This document shows positions 1-9,072 of a stretch of 64,000 bases of DNA, piece after piece. The DNA is taken from NCBI RefSeq assembly GCF_000416235.1, contig NZ_ATLO01000025.1:62001-126000 (forward strand). Reading direction: 5' to 3'. The first letter of the stretch is position 1. Each line of letters begins with the position of its first letter. Source of the DNA: Pseudomonas sp. CFII64 (GTDB lineage Bacteria > Pseudomonadota > Gammaproteobacteria > Pseudomonadales > Pseudomonadaceae). A program made the translations under genes and the position numbers. The notes under the pieces were generated by a model. That model saw only the letters and a program-made list of their open reading frames with translations, did not search any database and was not told the origin of the DNA.

Positions 1-1126
1 AAAAGTAATCGGCCAGCGGTTGTGCGTGTTGATTGATGCGCGCCTTGAACGCATCGGTGCCTTCGGAGCGCACCAGGGTGTCCGGGTCTTCGCCTTCGGG
101 CAAAAACAGGAAGCGCGCGCGGCGTCCATCCTGAAGACTGGAAAGCGTCGCTTCCAGGGCGCGCCAGGCGGCGTTTCGGCCAGCCTGGTCGCCGTCGAAA
201 CAGAACAGCACGTTCGGCACGACCCGAAACAGGCGCTTCAAATGCTCTTCGCTGGTGGCAGTACCCAGCGTGGCGACGGCATTGCGCAAGCCCTGCTGGG
301 CCAGCGCAATGACGTCCATGTAGCCTTCGACCACGATGATTTCGTCGAGGCTGCGATTGTGCTTGCGCGCTTCGAACAGACCGTACAGTTCCTGGCCTTT
401 GTGAAACACCGGAGTTTCCGGTGAGTTCAGGTACTTGGGCTTGTCATCGCCCAATACCCGACCACCAAAGGCAATCACTCGCCCGCGACTGTCGCGGATC
501 GGAAACATCACACGATCACGAAACCGGTCGTAACGTTTGCCGGTTTCCGCGTTTTCAATCAGCAGGCCGGCATCGATCATGGCTTTTTGCTGGAGCGTGT
601 CGCTGCCCAGATGCTTGTGCAGGTTGTCCCAGCCGGGCGGGGCAAAGCCGAGGCTGAAGTCCCGAGCGATTTCCCCAGACAGGCCACGGCCTTTCAGGTA
701 ATCCACCGCAGATTTGCGGGTCGGATGACTCTTGAGTGCCTGTCGGTAAAATTCCGCTGCGGCGGTCAGCAACGGGTACAGCGGCGAGTCGGTCGGTTGG
801 CGGGGTTTCTGGCCTTTGACGCTCTGCTCGCGGGGTACTTCCATGCCCGCGGCTTTGGCAAGGTCTTCGACGGCCTGAGGGAAATCCAGGTTGTCGTGAT
901 CCATGATGAAGCCGAGGGCATTGCCGCCCGCGCCGCAACCGAAGCAGTAATAGAACTGCTTGTCGGGGCTGACGCTGAACGACGGTGTCTTTTCCTTGTG
1001 GAACGGGCAACAGGCGCTGTAGTTCTTCCCGGTTTTCTTCAATTGCAGACGTGAGCTGACAATATCGACAATGTCGGTACGGTTCAGAAGGTCGTCAATG
1101 AAGCTCTGAGGAATAAGCCCGGCCAT
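1..1126 (-). CDS. dnaG: DNA primase DnaG (3' part outside window)
   Basis: DNA primase synthesises the RNA primers for replication. The reading frame starts at the ATG at 1126 and stays open to the window edge, so about 375 N-terminal residues of a protein usually near 650 are present. The N-terminus begins MAGLIPQSFIDDLL. The CHC2 zinc-binding domain is visible: the segment NYSACCPFHKEKTPSF, followed by YYCFGCGAGG, carries the Cys/His ligands. The catalytic TOPRIM part continues towards position 1. Order with rpsU upstream is the classical macromolecular synthesis arrangement rpsU-dnaG-rpoD; rpoD would lie beyond the window edge. Identification is secure; only the truncation limits it. Confidence 0.95.
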   Translation of the reverse strand, partial: MAGLIPQSFIDDLLNRTDIVDIVSSRLQLKKTGKNYSACCPFHKEKTPSFSVSPDKQFYYCFGCGAGGNALGFIMDHDNLDFPQAVEDLAKAAGMEVPREQSVKGQKPRQPTDSPLYPLLTAAAEFYRQALKSHPTRKSAVDYLKGRGLSGEIARDFSLGFAPPGWDNLHKHLGSDTLQQKAMIDAGLLIENAETGKRYDRFRDRVMFPIRDSRGRVIAFGGRVLGDDKPKYLNSPETPVFHKGQELYGLFEARKHNRSLDEIIVVEGYMDVIALAQQGLRNAVATLGTATSEEHLKRLFRVVPNVLFCFDGDQAGRNAAWRALEATLSSLQDGRRARFLFLPEGEDPDTLVRSEGTDAFKARINQHAQPLADYF

Positions 1127-1668
1127 GGAATTCTCATCATCAAGCGTTTCGCCGCGAACATCGTGGCGAATCCAGAATACAGCGACGGTTGGCTGGTTGG
1201 CAGATCATGGCTGAAAGACATGCGCCATTGAGCACCAGTGCCGACTCATCATTATCCGGAAGAGTAGCTGCCAGCAAATCCACCTGTAGGTATCTGTCTA
1301 GATCAGGTAGTCAGGGCTTGGTATTTTTGGGTTCGGCTGCTGCTGCGAGCTGAGGGCTGCGAGTTGGACTTCGGCCTGCTGCCTCGGTTTTCGCTCAGCG
1401 GTCGAGAAGGACGCTGCCTTGGCTGAACTTCTTGCGAAGGTCATCAAGGCATACTCGTCATGCACCCTGATTTGCTCTCGTCGGTATCGACGAAATCAAA
1501 GTGGCCTGAGTTCAGGCTGGACGTGCTTTGACGGAGTGTTTGTGCCGGATGTGGTCGCGTGGGCGACTCAAACAGCCTCAGTCAATGTAGCGTTATGCTG
1601 TGCTTTAACTGCCGCTAGCCCGGCTTTGAGGCCGGGCGTTGCAGAAGCTTGCGACGGACGTCTGTAAA
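1127..1668. other. Gap between rpsU and dnaG without a recognisable gene
   Basis: This 542-bp stretch separates rpsU from dnaG. In other Pseudomonas a GatB/YqeY-domain gene usually sits here, but I find no frame resembling it on either strand. The only open frames are short, Cys/Ser/Arg-rich and unlike proteins. A GC-rich hairpin (GCCCGGC with its complement near 1618-1637) lies just downstream of the rpsU stop and may partly terminate or stabilise the rpsU transcript; it lacks a clear U-tract. Presumably the dnaG promoter is also here. Confidence 0.6.
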
Positions 1669-1884
1669 TTAATACAGGCGAACGGCGCGGCGCTGTTCGC
1701 GCTGTACTTTCTTGGCGTGACGCTTAACAGCGGCTGCTGCTTTACGCTTACGCTCAGAAGTCGGCTTCTCGTAAAATTCGCGGCTACGAACTTCAGCCAG
1801 AACACCGGCTTTTTCGCAGGAGCGCTTGAAACGACGCAGAGCTACGTCGAAGGGTTCGTTCTCTTTAACTTTGACGGCTGGCAT
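1669..1884 (-). CDS. rpsU: 30S ribosomal protein S21
   Basis: Small, very basic ribosomal protein of 71 residues, the usual length for bacterial S21, which helps the 30S subunit select mRNA at initiation. The sequence [20 protein letters not shown] is diagnostic, and the C-terminal half is Arg/Lys-rich. It is transcribed divergently from tsaD and upstream of dnaG, the conserved macromolecular synthesis operon order. The 198-bp gap to tsaD must hold both promoters. Confidence 0.97.
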
Positions 1885-2082
1885 CCAGAGCTACCTTCAT
1901 TCATTACCGGGGTCAACGCCTCGTGCAAAAACTGCACATAAGTACGTCGGTTTTTAAGGGTTGCGGATGTTAACCCCTCATTGAGAGGAATGCAAAGCCT
2001 CTGATCGAAAACCGCTGGTCGGGGCCTTGGGCGGCGACTATTATGCGCGCCTTCGAATTCAGCCTCTACAAGGCGCAAACCC

Positions 2083-3108
2083 ATGCTAGTACTGGGATTA
2101 GAAACTTCTTGCGACGAAACCGGCGTCGCGCTCTACGACAGTGAGCGCGGCCTGCTTTCCGATGCATTATTCAGCCAGATCGATCTGCATCGCGCCTATG
2201 GCGGCGTGGTGCCAGAGCTGGCTTCGCGTGATCACGTCAAGCGCATGCTGCCCCTGATCCGTCAGGTGCTGGCCGACGCCGGTGTGGTCGCCGAGGACAT
2301 CGATGCCATCGCATACACAGCAGGGCCGGGGCTTGTAGGTGCTTTGCTGGTCGGCGCTTCCTGTGCGCAGGCGCTGGCGTTTGCCTGGGACATTCCGGCG
2401 TTGGGCGTGCATCACATGGAAGGCCATTTACTGGCACCGATGCTCGAAGAACAGCCGCCCGAGTTCCCGTTCGTCGCTTTGTTGGTTTCCGGTGGTCATA
2501 CGCAGCTGGTTCGCGTCGATGGCATCGGCCTGTATCAACTGCTCGGCGACACGCTGGACGACGCGGCGGGCGAGGCATTCGACAAGACTGCGAAAATGAT
2601 GGGCATGCAATATCCCGGTGGTCCGGAGATCGCGGCATTGGCAACCAAAGGTGTGGCGGGACGTTTCGTCTTCCCAAGGCCCATGACTGACCGGCCGGGT
2701 CTGGATTTCAGCTTCAGCGGCCTGAAAACCTCCGCCCTGAACACCTGGCAGCAATGCCAAAGCGCTGGGGACGACAACGAGCAAACCCGTTGCGACATCT
2801 CGCTGGCCTTCCAGACGGCCGTGGTGGAGACTTTGACCATCAAGTGCAAGCGGGCCCTGAAACAGGCTGGCATGAAGCGCCTGGTAATCGCTGGCGGCGT
2901 CAGCGCGAACAAGGCGTTGCGCACCTCACTGGAAAAGATGCTCGGTGATCTGCACGGCAATGTGTTTTATGCGCGCCCTGAATTCTGTACCGACAACGGC
3001 GCGATGATCGCCTTTGCCGGTTGCCAGCGTTTACAGGCCGGGCAGAAAGAAGATTTGAGTATCACGGTGCAAGCGCGCTGGCCAATGGAGCAGTTGTCCG
3101 GGTTGTAG
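2083..3108 (+). CDS. tsaD: tRNA N6-threonylcarbamoyladenosine transferase TsaD
   Basis: TsaD transfers the threonylcarbamoyl group to A37 of ANN-decoding tRNAs, together with TsaB and TsaE, in the cytoplasm. The 341-residue length is normal for the Kae1/TsaD family. The N-terminus [19 protein letters not shown] is the family signature. The metal-binding HxEGH motif is present as HMEGH (H111, H115), followed by VSGGHTQLV of the ASKHA nucleotide-binding fold and a C-terminal NGAMIAFAG segment. It is divergent from rpsU and convergent with plsY. Confidence 0.97.
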   Translation: MLVLGLETSCDETGVALYDSERGLLSDALFSQIDLHRAYGGVVPELASRDHVKRMLPLIRQVLADAGVVAEDIDAIAYTAGPGLVGALLVGASCAQALAFAWDIPALGVHHMEGHLLAPMLEEQPPEFPFVALLVSGGHTQLVRVDGIGLYQLLGDTLDDAAGEAFDKTAKMMGMQYPGGPEIAALATKGVAGRFVFPRPMTDRPGLDFSFSGLKTSALNTWQQCQSAGDDNEQTRCDISLAFQTAVVETLTIKCKRALKQAGMKRLVIAGGVSANKALRTSLEKMLGDLHGNVFYARPEFCTDNGAMIAFAGCQRLQAGQKEDLSITVQARWPMEQLSGL

Positions 3109-3148
3109 GCCATGCGTGGCTAACCTGAGCGGGATTCACCGGGCGCAT

Positions 3149-3718
3149 TCAAAAATGCCGTTCGCGCCCTGCGAACAGGTCGCGTAGATTGCCTCGGTGG
3201 CGCCAGACGATCAGTAGCGTCAGCACGCTCATGGGCAGCAGCGCCAGCGGTTCTTTCCAGGCCAGCAGTGGCAGGGTCAGCGGCGTCGCGATCAACGCAG
3301 CCAGCGAGCTGGTGCGGGTCATGTAGAACACCAATGCCCAGGCGCTGATAGCCAGGGCTGCGGCGGGGGCATACAGGCCCAGCAGCATGCCGGCCGCGGT
3401 GGCGACGCCTTTGCCGCCGCGAAAGCGGAAGTACAGCGGGAAGAGGTGGCCGAGCACGGCGCAGACGCCGATCCAGGCTTGTTCGCGGGGATTCATGCCG
3501 CAAAGCCCGGCGATGAGGACCGGGATCAGGCCTTTGCACACGTCGCCGATCAGGGTGAGGATCGCAAGTTTCTTGCCGGCCAGGCGCAACATGTTGGTGG
3601 CACCGGCGTTGCCGGAACCACTGGCGCGGGGGTCCGGGCTGCCAGTGAGGCGGCTGAGCAATATGGCGAAGGACAGTGAGCCAAGCAGGTAGGCGAAGAT
3701 CGCCAGTAACCAAAACAT
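3149..3718 (-). CDS. plsY: Glycerol-3-phosphate acyltransferase PlsY
   Basis: Inner-membrane acyltransferase that uses acyl-phosphate (made by PlsX) to acylate glycerol-3-phosphate, the first step of phospholipid synthesis. The protein has 189 residues from the chosen ATG at 3718 ([17 protein letters not shown]), matching the family length. A GGAATGG sequence lies upstream; an ATG three codons earlier at 3727 overlaps it and is less likely. Conserved PlsY motifs are [12 protein letters not shown], the [13 protein letters not shown] glycine-rich loop, and a C-terminal RHRGNLRDL. Several membrane segments are evident. It is divergent from folB and convergent with tsaD. Confidence 0.95.
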   Translation of the reverse strand: MFWLLAIFAYLLGSLSFAILLSRLTGSPDPRASGSGNAGATNMLRLAGKKLAILTLIGDVCKGLIPVLIAGLCGMNPREQAWIGVCAVLGHLFPLYFRFRGGKGVATAAGMLLGLYAPAAALAISAWALVFYMTRTSSLAALIATPLTLPLLAWKEPLALLPMSVLTLLIVWRHRGNLRDLFAGRERHF

Positions 3719-3793
3719 GCTAACCATTCCGGGCGAGGAAGCCCTGATTCTAACGGCGCATCGCGCCCTTGTCGTGCAGTGGAGAGTAAGTGC

Positions 3794-4147
3794 TTGGACA
3801 GAGTTTTCATCGAAGGCCTGGAAGTTGACACGGTGATCGGCGCCTATGACTGGGAGCGCGGCATTCGCCAGTGCCTGCGCCTGGACCTCAGCTTCGGCTG
3901 GGACAACCGGCCCGCTGCTGCCGGCGATGATCTGAGCAAGGCGCTCGACTACGCCAGCGTCTCGACGCGCATCCAGGCATTTGCCGAGCAGGCGCAGTTT
4001 CAGTTGGTCGAGACCTTTGCCGAGCGCCTGGCCGAAGTGCTGATGAGCGAGTTCAATATCCCTTGGTTGCACCTCAAGCTGACCAAGCCCGGCGCCGTTG
4101 CGGCCGCTTCTGGTGTGGGCGTGGAGATCGAGCGCGGATGTCGCTAA
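3794..4147 (+). CDS. folB: Dihydroneopterin aldolase FolB
   Basis: Converts 7,8-dihydroneopterin to 6-hydroxymethyl-dihydropterin and glycolaldehyde in folate synthesis. The most likely start is TTG at 3794, giving 117 residues: GGAGAG at 3781-3786 is a well-spaced ribosome site for it, whereas the upstream ATG at 3779 would overlap that site. The family features are [22 protein letters not shown] at the N-terminus and LKLTKPGAV near the C-terminus with the conserved Lys. The end overlaps the start of folK by ten bases, indicating translational coupling of consecutive pathway enzymes. Confidence 0.93.
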   Translation: MDRVFIEGLEVDTVIGAYDWERGIRQCLRLDLSFGWDNRPAAAGDDLSKALDYASVSTRIQAFAEQAQFQLVETFAERLAEVLMSEFNIPWLHLKLTKPGAVAAASGVGVEIERGCR

Positions 4148-4680
4148 CCCGGATTTACCTAGGTCTCGGCAGTAACATCGAGCGCGAAAAGCACTTGGTT
4201 GCGGGGCTCGAAGCCCTGGACGTATTCGTCAGCGAAATCAGCTGTTCGCCGGTTTTCGAGAGCCTGCCGGTGGGCATCAAAAGTGGTCCGTTTTTCAATC
4301 TGGTGGTGACCGGCCTGACCGATCTGCCATTGATGGAGCTGGATCGCAGGCTGAAATTCATCGAAGCCGACAATGGTCGCTACGCCCCGGAGCGCAAGGG
4401 TTTGCCGCTGGATATCGACGTGTTGCTGTACGGCGATCAGGTCGGTAACTTCGACGGTTTGATCCTGCCGCGTGCCGAGATTCTGAAAAATGCTTTCGTG
4501 CTGTGGCCTTTGTCGCTGATTGCGGCGGATCGTTCGCATCCTGGTGTAGGCATCCCGTTCCAGAAGCTGTGGGCAGATGCGCAGATTGAGCAGCAATTGT
4601 GGCCGGTAGCGTTCGAATGGCGGGGGACGCAGCTGACGCCGGAAGGGTTGTTGCAGGCTGGCTCGCAGTCAATAGACTGA
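4138..4680 (+). CDS. folK: 2-amino-4-hydroxy-6-hydroxymethyldihydropteridine pyrophosphokinase
   Basis: FolK uses ATP to pyrophosphorylate 6-hydroxymethyl-dihydropterin, the step after FolB. From ATG 4138 the protein is 180 residues, near the family size, and begins [20 protein letters not shown], the HPPK signature with GLGSN. Further HPPK elements are [14 protein letters not shown] and the [20 protein letters not shown] region containing the Asp pair that binds Mg-ATP. The long frame upstream of 4138 is only the folB overlap. It is convergent with cca across a REP pair. Confidence 0.94.
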   Translation: MSLTRIYLGLGSNIEREKHLVAGLEALDVFVSEISCSPVFESLPVGIKSGPFFNLVVTGLTDLPLMELDRRLKFIEADNGRYAPERKGLPLDIDVLLYGDQVGNFDGLILPRAEILKNAFVLWPLSLIAADRSHPGVGIPFQKLWADAQIEQQLWPVAFEWRGTQLTPEGLLQAGSQSID

Positions 4681-4685
4681 CCTTT

Positions 4686-4775
4686 GTGGGAGCGAGCTTG
4701 CTCGCGAAGAGGTCGACTCATGCGGCAAATTCCAGCGTCTGAAATACTGCCTTCGCAAGCAAGCTTGCTCCCACA
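4686..4775. repeat. REP inverted pair between folK and cca
   Basis: Two facing palindromic REP units, one starting GTGGGAGCGAGCTTGCTCGC at 4686 and the mirror copy ending at 4775, separated by about 40 bp. This is a common Pseudomonas REP family. It lies between convergent genes, where it can act as a transcription end or a gyrase/IHF target. Confidence 0.85.
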
Positions 4776-4789
4776 ATTTCAGAACTCGC

Positions 4790-6019
4790 TCAACTGTTGT
4801 AATCCGCCTTGTAAATCTTCAGCGCATCCAGCCGCTCTACCTTGAGCGCTTCGCCCAGCTCCTGGCCCTTCAGGCCTTTTTCCAGCAATGGCTGGACCGA
4901 AACAGCGCGTGCCGCCTGGGCCGCGCCGCGTAGGTAATCGGCTTGTGGGTAGCTGCGTTCTTCGAAGCCGTGACGTCCCCGCGCATCCATCTCGCAGGCC
5001 ACGATGAAATCCTCGAAGCGCTGGGGTCGGCGATAGACGTCGAAGCTGTGCAGCAAGTCCAGCAAGGTCGAGGGTTTCAGTTCAAGGGCGCGGTGGCCAT
5101 GGGTGTGATATTGCCCGACCAGCAGGGCCAGTTCCTGACATTCCCTGGGCACCCGAAAGCGCGTGTTCATGGCCTTGATCAGGCGCAGGCCGGTGTGTTC
5201 ATGGGCGGTATGGCGTGGCCAGTCCGCCTCCGGCGTCAGGCCTTTGCCGACATCGTGCAGCAGGCAAGCCCAGCGCACGCTCAGCGGTTGTTGGTGTTTG
5301 GCGGCCTGCTGCAGGACGCTGAGGACATGCACGCCGGTGTCGATTTCCGGATGGTGAGCTTCAGGCTGCGGAACGCCGAACAGCGCGTCGATTTCCGGCA
5401 GCAGCTCTTTCAGCGCGCCACATTCACGCAGCACTTCGATGAACACTTGAGGCTGGCTTTCCATGAGCGCGCGGGAGATTTCCTTCCAGCTGCGTTCGGG
5501 CGTCAGGGCTTCCAGTTCGCCTGATGCGCTCAACTGGCGCATCAATTCCAGGGTCTCTGGCGCGATGCTGAAACCGTCGGGTGCATAGCGCGCGGCGAAG
5601 CGTGCCACGCGCAACACGCGCAACGGATCTTCGGCGAACGCCGGGGATACGTGACGTAAAATGCGCCCTTCAAGGTCGTGTTGGCCGCCGTAAGGATCGG
5701 TCAGGTTGCCGTCTTTATCTTCGGCAATGGCGTTGATTGTAAGGTCGCGGCGGATCAAATCTTCTTCGAGAGTGACTTCCGGGCTGGCATGAAAAACGAA
5801 GCCGCCATAGCCGCGCCCGCTTTTGCGCTCGGTGCGGGCGAGGGCGTATTCCTCACCGGTCAGTGGGTGCAGAAACACCGGGAAGTCGGTGCCGACCGGG
5901 CGATAACCCTTGATCAGCATTTCTTCAGTGGTCGCGCCAACCACGACCCAATCGACATCGGTAACGGGTTTCCCCAGCAGGCGATCGCGAACGGCGCCGC
6001 CAACTTTATAAATCTGCAT
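4790..6019 (-). CDS. cca: Multifunctional CCA-adding tRNA nucleotidyltransferase
   Basis: Adds or repairs the 3' CCA of tRNAs; the E. coli type also carries phosphohydrolase activity. Start ATG 6019 ([20 protein letters not shown]) is preceded by GGAGGC; longer frames upstream lack support. The length is 409 residues, as in the E. coli enzyme. The nucleotidyltransferase core shows GGAVRD, then DVDW with the catalytic aspartates, then [10 protein letters not shown]. An HD domain follows in the middle ([11 protein letters not shown]), marking the multifunctional gamma-proteobacterial form. It is convergent with folK. Confidence 0.95.
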   Translation of the reverse strand: MQIYKVGGAVRDRLLGKPVTDVDWVVVGATTEEMLIKGYRPVGTDFPVFLHPLTGEEYALARTERKSGRGYGGFVFHASPEVTLEEDLIRRDLTINAIAEDKDGNLTDPYGGQHDLEGRILRHVSPAFAEDPLRVLRVARFAARYAPDGFSIAPETLELMRQLSASGELEALTPERSWKEISRALMESQPQVFIEVLRECGALKELLPEIDALFGVPQPEAHHPEIDTGVHVLSVLQQAAKHQQPLSVRWACLLHDVGKGLTPEADWPRHTAHEHTGLRLIKAMNTRFRVPRECQELALLVGQYHTHGHRALELKPSTLLDLLHSFDVYRRPQRFEDFIVACEMDARGRHGFEERSYPQADYLRGAAQAARAVSVQPLLEKGLKGQELGEALKVERLDALKIYKADYNS

Positions 6020-6084
6020 AAAAAGCCTCCGTAAGCGCGACAGGATAAACCTTGCGTCGCCCTCGCGGAGGTAAAACCGAATCA

Positions 6085-6122
6085 AGATCAGCCAGTGTTC
6101 AGAAACGCCCACTGGCTGATCT
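6085..6122 (-). terminator. Hairpin terminator after the prkA-yeaH-ycgB operon
   Basis: A perfect 13-bp stem (AGATCAGCCAGTG at 6085-6097 and its complement at 6110-6122) with a 12-base loop begins six bases after the ycgB stop codon. On the minus strand the stem is followed by a T-rich stretch (TTGATTCGGTTTT). It fits an intrinsic terminator of the three-gene operon. Confidence 0.75.
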
Positions 6123-6127
6123 GGCTC

Positions 6128-7687
6128 CTAGAGGTGAACTACCGCCAGATCAAGCCGGGGATATTCACTGTCGTGCTCACCCCGGGGGGGCACGTGATGA
6201 GTCTTGACGACCTGGTCGCCTTGCACGGTTTCCAGATGAATATCGAAGCCCCACAGCCTATGCAGGTGTTTGAGTACCTCGTCGGTGGAGTCGCCCAATG
6301 GTTTGCGGTCGTGTTGCTGGTGGCGCAATGTCAGTGACCGGTCGCCGCGGCGATCAATGCTGTAGATCTGGATGTTGGGTTCGCGATTGCCCAGGTTGTA
6401 TTGAGCCGCCAAGGTTTCCCGGATAATCCGGTAGCCGGGTTCGTCATGAATCGCAGGCACCAGCAGGTCGTCTTTCTGGTCGTCGTCCATGATGCTGAAC
6501 AGCTTCAGGTCGCGGATGACCTTGGGTGACAGGTATTGCAGGATAAAACTCTCGTCCTTGAAGCTGCTCATGGCGAACTTCACTGCGGTCAGCCAATCGG
6601 TGCCGGCAATGTCGGGGAACCAGTGGCGGTCCTCTTCGGTGGGCTCCTCGCAGATCCGCCGGATGTCGCGATACATCGCAAAACCGAGGGTATAAGGGTT
6701 GATCCCGCTGTAGTACGGACTGTCGAAGCCGGGTTGATAGACCACGCTGGTGTGGGAAGTCAGAAACTCCATCATGAAACCGTCAGTCACCAGGCCTTCG
6801 TCATACAAGTCATTCATCAGGGTGTAATGCCAGAACGTTGCCCAGCCTTCGTTCATCACCTGAGTCTGACGCTGCGGGTAGAAATACTGGGCGATCTTGC
6901 GCACGATTCGCACCACTTCACGCTGCCAGGGCTCCAGCAATGGCGCGTGTTTTTCGATGAAGTACAGAATGTTTTCCTGGGGTTCGGCCGGGAAGCGTGC
7001 GTTGTCCTCCTTGCTGTATTTGTCCGCGCTTTTCGGAATGGTGCGCCACAGATCATTGATCTGTTTCTGCAGGTGCTCTTCACGATCCTTCTGGCGACGA
7101 CGTTCTTCTTCGGCCGAGATCGGATAAGGGCGCTTGTAACGGTCAACGCCATAATTCATCAGGGCATGGCAGGAATCGAGCAGATCCTCGACCGCGTCGA
7201 TACCGTGGCGCTCCTCGCATTGCATGATGTACTGCTTGGCAAACACCAGGTAATCGATGATCGAACTGGCGTCGGTCCAGGTGCGGAACAGGTAATTACC
7301 CTTGAAGAAGCTGTTGTGGCCATAGCAGGCGTGGGCCACGACCAGGGCTTGCATGCAGATGGTGTTTTCTTCCATCAGGTACGCGATGCACGGATCGGAG
7401 TTGATAACGATTTCATAGGCCAGACCCATCTGGCCACGCGAGTAGGATTTTTCCGTACTGAGGAAGTGCTTGCCGTAGGACCAGTGGTGATAGCCCAACG
7501 GCATCCCCACTGACGCATAGGCGTCCATCATCTGTTCAGCCGTGATGACTTCAATCTGGTTGGGATACGTATCCAGGGCGTAACGGTCCGCAATACGGCT
7601 GATCTCGCGGTCGTACGCCTGAATAAGTTCGAATGTCCACTCTGAACCCGTGGAGAGGGGTTGGCGCTTCTGCTCTCTAGCGGTCAT
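6128..7687 (-). CDS. ycgB: SpoVR family protein (YcgB)
   Basis: SpoVR-family protein of 519 residues, normal for the proteobacterial YcgB group. The biochemical role is unknown; in E. coli it is part of the general stress regulon and works with YeaG/YeaH. The family is recognised by the N-terminal segment [19 protein letters not shown], the central [16 protein letters not shown] and the [18 protein letters not shown] segment, both rich in His and Glu that may bind metal. The ATG overlaps the yeaH stop as ATGA, so translation is coupled. It is the last gene of prkA-yeaH-ycgB. Confidence 0.92.
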   Translation of the reverse strand: MTAREQKRQPLSTGSEWTFELIQAYDREISRIADRYALDTYPNQIEVITAEQMMDAYASVGMPLGYHHWSYGKHFLSTEKSYSRGQMGLAYEIVINSDPCIAYLMEENTICMQALVVAHACYGHNSFFKGNYLFRTWTDASSIIDYLVFAKQYIMQCEERHGIDAVEDLLDSCHALMNYGVDRYKRPYPISAEEERRRQKDREEHLQKQINDLWRTIPKSADKYSKEDNARFPAEPQENILYFIEKHAPLLEPWQREVVRIVRKIAQYFYPQRQTQVMNEGWATFWHYTLMNDLYDEGLVTDGFMMEFLTSHTSVVYQPGFDSPYYSGINPYTLGFAMYRDIRRICEEPTEEDRHWFPDIAGTDWLTAVKFAMSSFKDESFILQYLSPKVIRDLKLFSIMDDDQKDDLLVPAIHDEPGYRIIRETLAAQYNLGNREPNIQIYSIDRRGDRSLTLRHQQHDRKPLGDSTDEVLKHLHRLWGFDIHLETVQGDQVVKTHHVPPRGEHDSEYPRLDLAVVHL

Positions 7688-8955
7688 GTCACTAACCTGC
7701 GCTGGAAGAGTTCACGGAATACCGGATAGATATCACCGGCAGAGACCAGCTGCTGCTGGGCAAACGTATCGGCAAAGGCGTCGCCGATGCGCTCGTATTC
7801 GAACCATAAGGCCTGATGTTCCCGTGGGGTAATTTCCACGTAAGTGTAGTACTGCACAAACGGCATGATTTGCTTGATCAGGATTTCACGGCAGATCGGC
7901 GAATCGTCGTTCCAGTTGTCGCCGTCCGAAGCCTGGGCGGCGTAGATGTTCCATTCGTTGGTTGGATAACGTTCAGCCATGATCTCCTGCATCAGTTTCA
8001 AGGCGCTGGACACGATGGTGCCGCCAGTTTCCCGCGAATAGAAGAACTCTTCCTCGTCGACTTCCCGGGCGCTGGTGTGGTGGCGGATGAACACCACTTC
8101 AATCTTGTCGTAATTTCGCTTCAGGAACAGATACAGCAGGATGAAAAAGCGCTTGGCGATGTCCTTGGTCGCCTGGGTCATGGAGCCGGAAACGTCCATC
8201 AGGCAAAACATCACGGCCTTGGAGCTCGGGTTGGGCTGTTTGACCAGCAGGTTGTATTTCAGGTCGAAGGTGTCCAGGTAGGGCACCCGTTTGATCCGCG
8301 CCCGCAGCCGCTCGATTTCAACTTCAAGTTCCTGAATGTCGCCGAAGTTGTCCGGTTCTTCGCGCTTCATGCGCTCAAGTTCGCTGATCGCTTCCTTGAG
8401 CTTGCCTCGGCTGCTGCCGGACAAGGCAATGCGTCGCGCATGGGCCGAGCGCAAGGTGCGGATGATGTTGATGCGTGAGGGATTGCCCTCGTTGCTGATG
8501 CCCGCGCGGACGGTTTTGTAGGTGTCGGTCCCGGTCAGATTGCGTTTGACCAGATTGGGCAGTTCGAGGTCTTCGAACATGAACTCCAGAAACTCTTCCT
8601 GAGTGATCTGGAACACGAACTCATCCATGCCTTCGCCGGAGTTGCTCGCCTTGCCCGGACCTTTGCCGCCGCCACCGCCTTGTGGGCGGGCGATATGTTC
8701 GCCGGTGGTGAATTCTTTGTTGCCGGGATGGACCACCGTCTGCTTGCCGCCACGGCCATGGTGAAGCACCGGTTCGTCGATATCGCGACCCGGAATGCTG
8801 ATTTGTTCGCCATGCTCCATGTCGGTGATGGAGCGCCGGCTCACGGCCTCTTCAACTGCTTTTTTGATGTGGTCACGGTAGCGCCGCAAAAACCGCTGGC
8901 GGTTCACCGTGCTCTTGTTCTTGCCATTGAGACGTCGGTCGATCACATAGCTCAT
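7684..8955 (-). CDS. yeaH: YeaH/YhbH family protein (DUF444, VWA-like)
   Basis: DUF444 protein of 423 residues, homologous to E. coli YeaH and Bacillus YhbH. It is encoded with the serine kinase PrkA, with which it forms a functional unit in stress and nitrogen starvation. The N-terminal half is charged and Gly-rich. The C-terminal half has a von Willebrand A-like fold with the metal-site-like motif [20 protein letters not shown]. The ATG at 8955 has GGAGGGG just upstream. A REP-type repeat separates it from prkA. Confidence 0.93.
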   Translation of the reverse strand: MSYVIDRRLNGKNKSTVNRQRFLRRYRDHIKKAVEEAVSRRSITDMEHGEQISIPGRDIDEPVLHHGRGGKQTVVHPGNKEFTTGEHIARPQGGGGGKGPGKASNSGEGMDEFVFQITQEEFLEFMFEDLELPNLVKRNLTGTDTYKTVRAGISNEGNPSRINIIRTLRSAHARRIALSGSSRGKLKEAISELERMKREEPDNFGDIQELEVEIERLRARIKRVPYLDTFDLKYNLLVKQPNPSSKAVMFCLMDVSGSMTQATKDIAKRFFILLYLFLKRNYDKIEVVFIRHHTSAREVDEEEFFYSRETGGTIVSSALKLMQEIMAERYPTNEWNIYAAQASDGDNWNDDSPICREILIKQIMPFVQYYTYVEITPREHQALWFEYERIGDAFADTFAQQQLVSAGDIYPVFRELFQRRLVT

Positions 8956-8970
8956 GGGCCCCTCCGGGGA

Positions 8971-9071
8971 GCTTCAAGTTGTGAGCCGCAAGCTGCAAGT
9001 CGAAGCAATCACCCTGACATCAGGCTTGCATGCTTCTTCCTTACAGCTTGTAGCTTGACGCTTGCAGCTGC
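8971..9071. repeat. REP-like inverted repeat between prkA and yeaH
   Basis: Two diverged facing arms rich in AAGCTGCAAG/CTTGCAGCTG words occupy almost the whole gap between two genes of one operon. This is a different REP family from the GTAGGACCGGCTTT type seen elsewhere in the window. Located inside an operon, it may stabilise the upstream prkA message or lower expression of the downstream genes. Confidence 0.75.
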
Positions 9072-9072
9072 C

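Noticed and set aside
1419..1667. 82-codon frame in the rpsU-dnaG gap
   Set aside because: No ribosome site, composition unlike proteins of this genome, no recognisable motif.
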